A DNA stretch of 61,981 nt from Zoogloea sp. (lineage in GTDB: Bacteria; Pseudomonadota; Gammaproteobacteria; Burkholderiales; Rhodocyclaceae). Location: the NCBI GenBank assembly GCA_023150095.1, contig JAKLLO010000005.1, forward strand, positions 1-61,981, given 5' to 3'. The translations under genes and the position numbers were made by a program. Of the stretch, positions 8,244-16,234 are shown piece by piece; position 1 is the stretch's first letter; each line of letters begins with the position of its first letter. The notes under the pieces are model-generated. The model ran no database searches. It was given only the letters and a program-made list of their open reading frames with translations, and had not been told where the DNA came from.

Positions 8244-9029
8244 ATGCCCCTATGGAAATCTGCGCGCCCGACGCGGGGCCTGGCGGTGCTGCTGGCCTGC
8301 CTGGCGAGTGGCTGCGCGGTCATGACGCCGGCCGAGCCCGCCGCATGGCAGGACTTTGTCGCCGCCTTCACTGGCGAGCCGTTCGAGTCCCTTCAGTACC
8401 CAGCGGGCACAACGAAAGTGGCGCTGGCGGCGGATGTGCCCAGTTCCATCGAGGCGGGAAACGCCCGGTTCGCCCGGTGGTGCGCGGCCCACTCGGGAAC
8501 AAGCGGACCCGTCCAGCAGCTCGCACGGTCAAGTGCCGCGCTCGCCAACTTTCAAGAAGGCCTGGCCGCGAAGTCGAACGCCGAGCAGGCCTCCGGACTC
8601 ACGTTTGTCTCGGTCTCCGCACTCGCATGCGTCGACAAAGGAAGCGATGGCTTGATCGCGCTGATGGTGAGCGCGCCAGGACGCCGCGGAGAGACCGAAG
8701 TCAAGGATGGCAAGGTCCTGAACGTGCTGACCCGGGCGTTCTTCACCGCAGAGCAAGCGGCCCGCTTTGGCAGCGTCTACCAGGCACGCGAGGCGGAGCG
8801 CTCCCGGCAGGCAGCTGTGCGCTTGCAGGAGCGCGAAGCCCAGAAGACCGAAGCGATGAGGAGGTTCCAAAGCAATCCTAGGGTCGGTGAACGGACGACG
8901 ATCGGCGTCATCGTCGATGTTCGCCCACCACTCGCCCTGGTGCAGTACGACGAGCGCTACCGCGCCCTGTCGAATCGACCGCCAGCTGAATGGCTGCCCA
9001 TCGCATCGCTGTCGCCTGAATCGCGTTGA
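8244..9029 (+). CDS. Putative lipoprotein of unknown function
   Basis: A 261-residue protein with a lipoprotein signal: basic start (KSARPTR), hydrophobic AVLLACLASGC with lipobox LASG-C at about residue 23. The next residues (AV) give no inner-membrane retention signal, so outer-membrane sorting is likely. A charged segment rich in Arg and Glu (REAERSRQAAVRLQEREAQK) probably forms a helix. The C-terminus (TIGVIVDVRPPLALVQYDE) looks like a small beta domain. The ATG at 8244 is chosen because it gives a textbook signal; ATG 8226 is an alternative. Function not recognised. The next gene starts 11 bases on. Confidence 0.65.
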   Translation: MPLWKSARPTRGLAVLLACLASGCAVMTPAEPAAWQDFVAAFTGEPFESLQYPAGTTKVALAADVPSSIEAGNARFARWCAAHSGTSGPVQQLARSSAALANFQEGLAAKSNAEQASGLTFVSVSALACVDKGSDGLIALMVSAPGRRGETEVKDGKVLNVLTRAFFTAEQAARFGSVYQAREAERSRQAAVRLQEREAQKTEAMRRFQSNPRVGERTTIGVIVDVRPPLALVQYDERYRALSNRPPAEWLPIASLSPESR

Positions 9030-9040
9030 CAGTCACTCCT

Positions 9041-9241
9041 ATGGACCTAGACGCCCTGCTCTCCCTGCTCCTCGTCGTGGTTGTCGTCAGTCAGATCGTG
9101 CGCGCCATCTGGTGGTTGATCGCATTGCCGTCAGGCGCAATCGTGGATGCCATGCTGGCTTCCGGCACCGACCCTGACGACGATGACCTGAGTTCGCGCA
9201 CGCCGGCACAGCGAAATCGCTACCGCGCTCTGCGCCGATGA
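9041..9241 (+). CDS. Small membrane protein, 66 residues
   Basis: Begins MDLDALLSLLLVVVVVSQIV, a single strongly hydrophobic helix continuing into RAIWWLIALPSGAIV, so one long or two short membrane segments. The tail is acidic then basic (GTDPDDDDLSSRTPAQRNRY). It follows the lipoprotein gene with 11 bases between, and its TGA overlaps the next ATG (ATGA at 9238), which suggests a small operon. Function unknown. Confidence 0.5.
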   Translation: MDLDALLSLLLVVVVVSQIVRAIWWLIALPSGAIVDAMLASGTDPDDDDLSSRTPAQRNRYRALRR

Positions 9242-9507
9242 ATTCGCTGCCGCCGGCTCTCGCCATGACCGCACCAAGATCAGATCCACTCAACCGACCA
9301 CGCTCAGCCCCGGGCGACGTGGAACAGGAAGTGGCTTGGTCACCGACGAAAGGCAAGGCCGGCTGGGATTTCACCGGCTTTGCTGCCTTCCTGCGCGCGC
9401 ATGACCCGGCCTGGGTGCTCAGCACGCGCGAACGGAACGATCGTTCCGTGATGACGACAACCGCCATTCGAGATCCGGGCGCGGCGCGAACCAGGAGGCC
9501 GACATAG
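9238..9507 (+). CDS. Hypothetical protein, possible 5' part of a frameshifted gene
   Basis: An 89-residue frame overlapping the upstream stop by ATGA. The segment VAWSPTKGKAGWDFTGFAAF followed by LRAHDPAW looks coded; after about residue 70 the sequence turns low-complexity (TTTAIRDPGAARTRRPT). The frame one base back stays open from about 9400 through to the ORF at 9567, so the two may once have been one gene broken by an indel. Function unknown. Confidence 0.4.
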   Translation: MNSLPPALAMTAPRSDPLNRPRSAPGDVEQEVAWSPTKGKAGWDFTGFAAFLRAHDPAWVLSTRERNDRSVMTTTAIRDPGAARTRRPT

Positions 9508-9566
9508 CCCCCGATACCGAGGCGCCCGATGCATGGCCGGCCGGCCTCTCGGACGAACTCCGCCGC

Positions 9567-9944
9567 ATGGCCATGGCTGGCGCCCCAGACGCCGTGCTGC
9601 AGTCGTTCATCGACGCGCGCAGGCGTGGCGATGCGGATCTGGCGACCAGGTTGCTCAGCCAGTACCCAGAGCCCAAAGGGCCCGCCGCGTCCCTCTCTGC
9701 CGTCGAAAGGCTTCGCGTCGCCGCGCTGCGGCCTGTGGTGAACTCGCTCGATGCGCACGCGTTGTATGCCTACGTCAGCATCCTCTGGCCTCTCACGGAC
9801 CATGCATCCCGAAACGTAGTTGACCCGAGATCATGGGAAAGTGCGGCCTTCGTCGAAACGCTCGCGCAGCGCCTGATGCACGCCGCCCTGGAGCAACTGC
9901 AGCCGGGAGTTGTCGGGCCTGACGGCCAGCTGCGGCGGCACTGA
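9567..9944 (+). CDS. Hypothetical helical protein, possible 3' part of the gene at 9238
   Basis: A 125-residue ORF without a clear ribosome-binding site. The frame is open upstream of the ATG (LSDELRR precedes it), so the true start may be earlier or in the ORF at 9238. Mostly helical, with AVLQSFIDARRRGDADLATR and ETLAQRLMHAALEQL. It ends 50 bases before the next small ORF. No family recognised. Confidence 0.45.
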   Translation: MAMAGAPDAVLQSFIDARRRGDADLATRLLSQYPEPKGPAASLSAVERLRVAALRPVVNSLDAHALYAYVSILWPLTDHASRNVVDPRSWESAAFVETLAQRLMHAALEQLQPGVVGPDGQLRRH

Positions 9945-9994
9945 TCGGCTCGTTGCTCCGGCCACCGGCCCCCCTGAGGTTCGCGGTGCAGTTC

Positions 9995-10216
9995 ATGCGC
10001 AAGCGCCGCCGACGTCGGTGGATCCAGAACGGCCGATTGCTCGCAAGTCGGATCGCGAAGATCAGAGTTCTAATGTCTCCGCTGGCTTTCGGTAGCCAGG
10101 AGCAATTCCTGCGGTCGCACAAGGCGAGCCTGTCCGGCCTCACGCCAGTCCAGGCCCTGCGCCGAGGCCTCGTGGCCAGCGTGATGACGGCCGCCCGCGG
10201 TTTCCTGGAACGATGA
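9995..10216 (+). CDS. Small basic protein with MbcA/ParS-like C-terminal pattern
   Basis: A 73-residue protein with a very basic start (MRKRRRRRW). The C-terminal part (EQFLRSHKASLSGLTPVQAL, then RRGLVASVMTAARGFLER) has the hydrophobic spacing of the small helical domain that ends many Xre/MbcA/ParS antitoxins (typically W..P...L.G.TPLELL). This is a weak resemblance, and no toxin gene lies beside it. The ORF could start at TTG 9953 instead. Confidence 0.35.
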   Translation: MRKRRRRRWIQNGRLLASRIAKIRVLMSPLAFGSQEQFLRSHKASLSGLTPVQALRRGLVASVMTAARGFLER

Positions 10217-10261
10217 GCCAGCTCGCGACCGGCACAACCTCCGGCCTTCGTCTGAAAGCAC

Positions 10262-10334
10262 GAACTAACAGCAACGTGGTGTGCACAAGGCCCCGAACCG
10301 CGCATCCGAAACCACAAGGCCTCGCTGTTAGTTC
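10262..10334. repeat. 11-base inverted repeat upstream of the tyrosine recombinase
   Basis: GAACTAACAGC (10262-10272) and GCTGTTAGTTC (10324-10334), perfect arms around 51 bases. It ends about 93 bp before the recombinase start. Size and the outer AACTAAC/GTTAGTT words recall an integron attC site, but the core does not fit GTTRRRY exactly and no IntI is present. It may be the recombinase's own site or an operator. Confidence 0.5.
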
Positions 10335-10427
10335 ATCTCCGTGACGTGGGCGGTCTGGTCTCCGGGGCTGGCAACGAGCCATGGATGTCTATACAGTGAG
10401 CCGCAGCACGCAGGCACACCGATTCCC

Positions 10428-11441
10428 ATGTCATCAGCCAACCGCGACCTCTTCGAAGAGCCGGGCTCCGCGAGCCCGCTAGCCTATGACGACGCCTTCG
10501 ACGCCTGGCTCGCAGCGCGTGAAGATTTCGGGGTCATCCGCGAGCAGTCGTCGGTTGCGGTCTACCGCAGCATGTGGGCCGCCCTGTCGGCCTGGTGCGT
10601 CGGCCGCGCGCTCGCCTTGGACGCACTGAAGGCTGAGCACCTTGAGGCCTACCTGCTGTCTCGGGGCGGCACGGACGAACTGAGCGCGCGGTATGCATGG
10701 CGCCTGTTGACGCTGGTCGATGAAGTGCTCTCGCACCGCGCCAGGGTGAACGACCTGCCGCGGAACTCGGTGGCGCTGGATCTCCTGATGGCGACGCCCG
10801 AGTGGCGGTTCGCCAACGCCAGCGACAAGACTCCCCTGCCCGACCATCTGCACGCACACGAGGCCAAGGCCCTCGTGTCCTGGTTGTTGGATCCGGCGAA
10901 CGGCTCCGCTGTGGCCGGCGCGCCTGCGCACACCTGGCAGGCCTTGCGCAACCGGACGGCGGTTGCTCTGCAACTCGGCGCCGGGCTTACGCCCGGCGAT
11001 ATTCGCGCTGCGGTGGTGGACGGCATCGTCTGCGTTGGTGCCAAGGTGGCTGGCCTGCCTTGGAAGATCCGCCTGCCCGCGCACGGCAGCATTCCAGCAC
11101 GCGAGGCCCCCATCGCCCCGTGGGCCGGCCGGCTGCTCCGCACCTGGCTGGACACACGCTGCGCGCTGCAGATCAGCGGCACTGCGCTCTTCCCGGCCGC
11201 GCGCAGCGGTCGGCCGTGGGGCAAGGTGGCGCAATACACCGCGGCAAAGGCGGTGCTGGCCGCGGCCGGCGTGCCTGAAGCTGAAGGCGGCAGCTTCAAG
11301 CTGCGGCACACCTTTGCGCTGCGACAGCTTCGACGCGGCACGTCGGCGGACCAGGTCGCGCAGTGGATGGGCCTGGCCGATGCCGCTGCGCTGGCGCGCT
11401 ATCGCCGGGTCTTGTTGGCACCGGCGGCGGAAGTCGTCTGA
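10428..11441 (+). CDS. Tyrosine-type site-specific recombinase
   Basis: A 337-residue phage-integrase-like protein. Residues 20-120 form the SAM-like core-binding domain. The catalytic domain has LQLGAGLTPGDIR (box I region, though the usual Arg spacing is unclear), KLRHTFALRQLRRG (box II, with Arg and His) and QWMGLADAAALARYRRVL (Tyr nucleophile region; the His of the usual LGH is replaced by M-G-L). The ATG at 10428 is preferred over GTG 10341 because it removes an unrelated leader. The 11-base inverted repeat lies upstream. It ends 13 bp from the convergent end of hsdR. May act on the adjacent small-gene region. Confidence 0.78.
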   Translation: MSSANRDLFEEPGSASPLAYDDAFDAWLAAREDFGVIREQSSVAVYRSMWAALSAWCVGRALALDALKAEHLEAYLLSRGGTDELSARYAWRLLTLVDEVLSHRARVNDLPRNSVALDLLMATPEWRFANASDKTPLPDHLHAHEAKALVSWLLDPANGSAVAGAPAHTWQALRNRTAVALQLGAGLTPGDIRAAVVDGIVCVGAKVAGLPWKIRLPAHGSIPAREAPIAPWAGRLLRTWLDTRCALQISGTALFPAARSGRPWGKVAQYTAAKAVLAAAGVPEAEGGSFKLRHTFALRQLRRGTSADQVAQWMGLADAAALARYRRVLLAPAAEVV

Positions 11442-11454
11442 TCGTCAAAAGTGT

Positions 11455-14400
11455 TCAAGTGGCCGGCGAGTTGCCCGGCGACATCGGCCCCTGGCTCGTC
11501 AACTGGTAGACCATGTCCCGCACCGTGCGCCGGAAGGACTCGTTCTCGACGAACTGCTTGTAGACCTGCGTGTCGTCCTTCAGCAGGATCTGCATTGCCC
11601 GGCTCAGCGCCTGGTCGTGCGCCATCGGTGCGGTGTGCGGAGTGTTCTGCCGAGCGTTCTGGAAGGCCTTGTCCGCGGCCACCCGGGGAGCGATGTCCTC
11701 GCGGATGCGCTTGACGATGCGGTCCGTGTCCTCGAACAGTGTGCCGAAGCTTTCGTTGAATGACTTGAGGATGTTGCTCAACCGGTCCAACTCGGGCTCG
11801 GGCTTGCGCCCACCACCTTCGGTCGGCACCGGCGCAATCTCCGCATCGGTGTCGGCCAGCGCGATCTTCATCAGCGCCTTCTTCTCGACACGGTAGCTGT
11901 CCATGTCGATCGCTTCGAGGATGCCCTTGGCCAGGTCTTCTTCCTTCGGCGCCGGCAGCTTGGACACCAGCAGGTTCAGCAGGATCGACAGCTTCTCCCA
12001 CTGGGCGTTCGTGCCCGGCATGACCGAAGCCAGGAAGTCGTACGTTCGGCAGAAGACCTTGGCCTTGCCCTTGAAGTCGACCTGCTGGTCTTCGTCAAGC
12101 GTGCCGATGTACGCGGCCACGCAGGTATCGAGGATCGGGTCGAGTTGATCGCGGTCGGCACCGGCCAGGAACAGCGCGGCGAATTGCTGCACCTGGTCGG
12201 GCGAGTAGACCTGCGCGCCATCCAGCGCCGCCTTCAGGTCGTGCAGCTTGTTCGGGTCGGTCTCTTCGGCCAGCAGCGTGGCGCGGTAGTAGTCCTGGAA
12301 CGCCAGCGTGATGGTCTCGCTGTTGTTCTGAAAGTCGAGCACGAAGCAGTCATGCTTCTGCGGATGTGCCCGGTTCAGGCGCGACAGCGTCTGCACCGCC
12401 TTCACGCCAGACAGCGCTTTGTCCACGTACATCGTGTGCAGCAGCGGCTCGTCGTAGCCGGTCTGGAACTTGTCGGCGCAGATGAGGAAGCGGTACGGGT
12501 CGTCCTGAATCTTGTCGGCGATGTCCTTGCTCGGGAAGCCGTTGAGCGACGCCTCGCTGGTTTTCACGCCGTCGAACTCGTGCTCGCCGGAGAACGCAAC
12601 GATGGCCCGGTGCGGGCTCTTGCGCTGCTGCAGGTAGGCCTGCATGGCATGGAAGTACTGCACGGCGCGCTCGATGCCGCTGGTCACCACCATCGCCCTC
12701 GCCTGCCCGCCGATCTTGCCGGCGGCCAGCACCTGGTCGTGGAAGTGGTCCACCATGATCTCGGCCTTGAGCCGGATCGCGTGGTCGTGGCTCTCCACGT
12801 AGCGGCGCAGCTTCTTCTTCGACTTCTTGGTGTCGAACTCCGGGTCGTCCTCGATCTTCTTGATCAGCTTGTAGTAGCTGTCGACCGGCACGAAGTTTTC
12901 GAGCACGTCGAGGATGAAGCGCTCCTGCACTGCCTGCTTCATGCTGTAGTGGTGGAAGGGCTTGTGCTTGACCTTGCCCTCGGCATCAGGCGGCAGCGGC
13001 TCGCCGAACATCTCCAGCGTCTTGTTCTTCGGCGTGGCCGTGAAAGCGAAGTAGCTGGCGTTCGTCAGCATCTTGCGCGCCGCCATGCGCGCTTCCAGCG
13101 CGGCGTTCACCACGTCCTCGGCGTCGCGTTCCTGTTCGCCACCGGCCCCGTCGGCGCCCTCCCCCAGCGCCTTGCCCATGGCGGCCGAAGTCTTGCCGCC
13201 CTGGCCGGAGTGCGCCTCGTCGATGACGATGGCGAAGTGCTTGTCGCCGACGGCGCCGATCTCATCCAGCACCCACGGAAACTTCTGCACCGTGGTGACG
13301 ATGATCTTCTTGCCCTGCTCGATGAAGCGGCGCAGGTCCCCGGAGTGTTCGGCATGGCCGACCGTCGCGCCGACCTGCATGAACTGCTTGATGGTCTTCT
13401 GGATCTGGTCGTCGAGGATGCGCCGGTCGGTGATGACGATGACCGAGTCGAAGACCTCTTTGTCACCGGTCTTCACGCCGATGAGCTGGTGCGACAACCA
13501 GGCGATGGAGTTCGACTTGCCGCTGCCCGCCGAGTGCTGGATCAGGTAGCGCCGGCCCACGCCGTGCACGCGCACGTCGGCCAGGGCTTGCCGCACCACG
13601 CCCAACTGGTGATAGCGCGGGAAGACCTGCGTGCGCTTCTTCTTGCCGGTCTTCGGGTGCTTGACCTCGACGATCTGGGCGTAGTTCTCCAGGATGTCGG
13701 TCAGGCCCGCCGGCGTGAGCATCTCTTTCCAGAGGTAGTCGGTCTTCAGGCCGTTCGCGTTCGGTGGGTTGCCGGCGCCGTCCTCGTAGCCCTTGTTGAA
13801 GGGCAGGAACCACGAGGCCTTGCCCTTCAGCTCGGTGCACATGCGCACCTCGGCATCGTCCACGGCGAAGTGCACCACGCAGCGGCCGAACTCGAACAGC
13901 CGCTCGCGCGGGTTGCGGTCGCGCCGGTACTGCTCTACCGCGTCCTCCACGGTCTGCTTGGTCAAGCTGTTCTTCAGCTCGAAGGTGGCGATGGGCAAGC
14001 CGTTGATGAACAGGCCCAGGTCCAGCGCGCGTCGGGTCTCGTCCACGCTGTAGGCCAGCTGGCGCGTGATGGAGAAGCGGTTCTGCGCGTGCAGCGCCAC
14101 GGCCTTGGCGTTGCCGCCGGACGGCGTGCCGTAGAACAGGTCGAAGTGGCCAGCCGGGTGGTGCTCGATGCCCTTGCGCAGCACGTCGATGGCCCCGCGC
14201 TTGCCCAGTTCCGCCGACAGTCGGGTCAGGAACTTCAGGCGGTTGATGTCCTTGGTGTCGTGGGCGTCGGCCATGCCCAGCTTCTTGAAGGCCTCGGGCT
14301 GCGTGGCGCGCAGGAACGCGAACAGCTGGGCCACGTCCAGCGCGTGGGCGCGGTCGAAGTCCTTGGGGCTGCCGGCGAAGTAGCCGGTGCCGCCGTAGGG

Positions 14401-14508
14401 CGCTGGTGGCTCGGCTGCCGCGTTGGGCGGGACGGCCAGGCCGTCGGTGCCGGTCATGTGCCGGACGATCAGCGATTCGAGGCCCTTCTCGCTGATGTCG
14501 GTGCTCAT
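11455..14508 (-). CDS. hsdR: Type I restriction enzyme, HsdR (endonuclease/translocase subunit)
   Basis: A 1017-residue HsdR subunit, which translocates and cuts unmodified DNA in complex with HsdM and HsdS. The N-terminal nuclease domain shows LDLGLFINGLPIATFELKN (about 162-180), the D...E-x-K pattern. The SF2 motor follows: Walker A HSAGSGKSNS at about 325-333 and IDEAH at 429-433, with DKFQTGYDEPLL and QTLSRLNRAHP further on. A helical C-terminal region follows. ATG overlaps the hsdS stop (ATGA), so it is the last gene of the hsdM-to-hsdR operon. It appears intact. Expression is probably coupled, placing restriction after modification. Confidence 0.93.
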   Translation of the reverse strand: MSTDISEKGLESLIVRHMTGTDGLAVPPNAAAEPPAPYGGTGYFAGSPKDFDRAHALDVAQLFAFLRATQPEAFKKLGMADAHDTKDINRLKFLTRLSAELGKRGAIDVLRKGIEHHPAGHFDLFYGTPSGGNAKAVALHAQNRFSITRQLAYSVDETRRALDLGLFINGLPIATFELKNSLTKQTVEDAVEQYRRDRNPRERLFEFGRCVVHFAVDDAEVRMCTELKGKASWFLPFNKGYEDGAGNPPNANGLKTDYLWKEMLTPAGLTDILENYAQIVEVKHPKTGKKKRTQVFPRYHQLGVVRQALADVRVHGVGRRYLIQHSAGSGKSNSIAWLSHQLIGVKTGDKEVFDSVIVITDRRILDDQIQKTIKQFMQVGATVGHAEHSGDLRRFIEQGKKIIVTTVQKFPWVLDEIGAVGDKHFAIVIDEAHSGQGGKTSAAMGKALGEGADGAGGEQERDAEDVVNAALEARMAARKMLTNASYFAFTATPKNKTLEMFGEPLPPDAEGKVKHKPFHHYSMKQAVQERFILDVLENFVPVDSYYKLIKKIEDDPEFDTKKSKKKLRRYVESHDHAIRLKAEIMVDHFHDQVLAAGKIGGQARAMVVTSGIERAVQYFHAMQAYLQQRKSPHRAIVAFSGEHEFDGVKTSEASLNGFPSKDIADKIQDDPYRFLICADKFQTGYDEPLLHTMYVDKALSGVKAVQTLSRLNRAHPQKHDCFVLDFQNNSETITLAFQDYYRATLLAEETDPNKLHDLKAALDGAQVYSPDQVQQFAALFLAGADRDQLDPILDTCVAAYIGTLDEDQQVDFKGKAKVFCRTYDFLASVMPGTNAQWEKLSILLNLLVSKLPAPKEEDLAKGILEAIDMDSYRVEKKALMKIALADTDAEIAPVPTEGGGRKPEPELDRLSNILKSFNESFGTLFEDTDRIVKRIREDIAPRVAADKAFQNARQNTPHTAPMAHDQALSRAMQILLKDDTQVYKQFVENESFRRTVRDMVYQLTSQGPMSPGNSPAT

Positions 14509-15929
14509 GCTTCGGCGGCCTCTTCGTCTAAGGGTTCGAGCTCGTCGGACTCGTTGTCCAAGTCGGCCTCCGTTCCGGTGGGCACATCGGCCGGTAGCTG
14601 GGCTGCGGCATCACGCACGTCGAGCCTGCCGGTGACGATGTCGGCAACGAGACGCGTACGGAACTCGCGAACAAGTTCGATCTCGCCTTCCAGTCGCTCG
14701 ATGCTCTTCTCAATGGCCGCCGTCTCGACATCGATGCGCCTGGCAATGTGTCGAGCCTCAGCCACCGGAGGTATGGCGAAGCGAAAGTCCTTGAGCGACG
14801 AGAGCGGCAGATTGTTCGCCATGCCTTCAGCGCCACTGATGGCCTGCTCGACTTGATGCCGGTAGTAACGGGAGTTCATGGCATAGACCATGAAGTCCGG
14901 GTCGACCGTGTCTCGAAACCGCGCGCGAAAGGTCTTGTCCGACAGGATGAGTCTGTAGCGAATGGATCTCACCCTACCCACCGAGCCGACGAGGCTGGGC
15001 GATCCGCAGGCGCGGGAAATCAATACGTCGCCAACAGCGACAACGATGCTCGGTTCGACGACGAATTCACTCGCAAGCCTCTTGTGCTCGGTCTCGCGGA
15101 AGACCCCGCGATTCACGCACCCAGACTTGAGCACACCCCATGAGTCACCCTCGGCGAGGAAGCCGGCTGCGAGTGGACTCACGCCTTGATCGATTGCATG
15201 CACCAAGGTCCGGAGGCGCCGAAGCTCCCAGTGAGCCGGAATGTCTCCAAGCCAGGGAATTGCAGTCGAATTGAGGGGCGCGCCAGCATCGAAGCCCTTG
15301 GTGACGGCGCGAAAGATGATGGCCTGCTTCTGCTCCGTCAACAGTGCGACCACCTTGCGCTTCGCGCGGATCGCGCGGTCCAGCCTGCCGTTCGCCCAGG
15401 CCAGAAAGCGCACGATGGCGGCCTGCTCGTCCGGCGGCGGGCATGGCGACTGCATTTGCTTGAACTGGTCCCAGTACAGGCGATTGCGATCTTTCACGAT
15501 GCCGCGTGACGCCGCATCGATCTCGGCCATGTAGTCGCCCGTGCGGAACAGCGCAGCGAAGTATTCGGGCACAACCTCGGGGTAAGGCCGCGCAACGACA
15601 TAGGCCGGACTCACCAGCCCATCCACCGGACAGATGCCCAGTGCACCTTGCCACATGCGCATCGTGTTGTAGGCCAGGTCGCCCTTCGCGGCGCGCTTGT
15701 ACTTGCCGAAGTCCGACATGACCTGTTTGCGTTTGGCACCGCCGAAGCTGCGCACTTGCACGCCCGTCTTGAGCGATACCTCCAGGATCGGCAGTTCGGC
15801 ATAGCCGGTCTGGCTTCGTTGGCCAAAGAGGCTGCCGTTTCGCACGACACGCCATTGCGCGGGCACCTGGCCCAGCCACGGCAGCCCCGAGGCCTTGTAG
15901 TCCGCGTAGGGCTTGAGGTCGCCGATCAC
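14505..15929 (-). CDS. hsdS: Type I restriction specificity subunit HsdS
   Basis: A 474-residue specificity subunit that sets the bipartite recognition sequence. Two target-recognition domains are visible, each opening with the typical WLG.(V/I)P.HW pattern: SGLPWLGQVPAQWRVVRNGS near residue 14 and AIPWLGDIPAHWELRRLR near 237. Each is followed by a conserved helical spacer (RFLAWANGRLDRAIRAKRK; ARRIDVETAAIEKSIERLEG). GTG start overlaps the stop of the small upstream gene (GTGA). The C-terminal 35 residues are acidic (ESDELEPLDEEAAEA). Recognition sequence cannot be read from the protein alone. Confidence 0.92.
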   Translation of the reverse strand: MIGDLKPYADYKASGLPWLGQVPAQWRVVRNGSLFGQRSQTGYAELPILEVSLKTGVQVRSFGGAKRKQVMSDFGKYKRAAKGDLAYNTMRMWQGALGICPVDGLVSPAYVVARPYPEVVPEYFAALFRTGDYMAEIDAASRGIVKDRNRLYWDQFKQMQSPCPPPDEQAAIVRFLAWANGRLDRAIRAKRKVVALLTEQKQAIIFRAVTKGFDAGAPLNSTAIPWLGDIPAHWELRRLRTLVHAIDQGVSPLAAGFLAEGDSWGVLKSGCVNRGVFRETEHKRLASEFVVEPSIVVAVGDVLISRACGSPSLVGSVGRVRSIRYRLILSDKTFRARFRDTVDPDFMVYAMNSRYYRHQVEQAISGAEGMANNLPLSSLKDFRFAIPPVAEARHIARRIDVETAAIEKSIERLEGEIELVREFRTRLVADIVTGRLDVRDAAAQLPADVPTGTEADLDNESDELEPLDEEAAEA

Positions 15930-16234
15930 GCCTGGCCCCCCTGCTCTTCGCTGTCCCACCGCTCGCGGTAAGCATCGACGTAGAAGGCCGTGGCCGCTGG
16001 GTCGATCTGCCAGTAGTGGCGGCACAGTTCGCGGTACATCAGCACCACGGGCTCATGTCCACAGAAGTCCAGCAGGCCGTCCAGCGTGCGTTCGATGTGC
16101 TGGGCATCGCCGCTGCCGCTGCGCACGATGTTGTCCACCACCGGCCGGTATTGCAGCGCGGCCCGTTGCCCAAGCTCGCGCACGCTGCCCACCAGGTCGA
16201 GGATGGCTTGGGGCAGTTGGTCATCGAGCGTCAC
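15926..16234 (-). CDS. Small unknown protein inside the hsd operon
   Basis: A 102-residue protein beginning with GTG that overlaps the DUF1016 gene stop (GTGA); its own TGA overlaps the hsdS GTG start. It is helical and acidic, with ILDLVGSVRELGQRAALQYR and a C-terminal DAYRERWDSEEQGGQA. The double overlap shows it is translated with its neighbours, so a role with HsdS or the DUF1016 nuclease is likely by context. Family not recognised. Confidence 0.7.
   Translation of the reverse strand: MTLDDQLPQAILDLVGSVRELGQRAALQYRPVVDNIVRSGSGDAQHIERTLDGLLDFCGHEPVVLMYRELCRHYWQIDPAATAFYVDAYRERWDSEEQGGQA

Noticed and set aside
10262-10334. Calling the inverted repeat a genuine integron attC site
   Set aside because: The core does not satisfy GTTRRRY and the neighbouring recombinase lacks IntI features; kept only as an inverted repeat.
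12145-14856. 903-codon plus-strand frame opposite hsdR
   Set aside because: Antisense shadow of a well-supported HsdR gene; long open antisense frames are common at this GC content.
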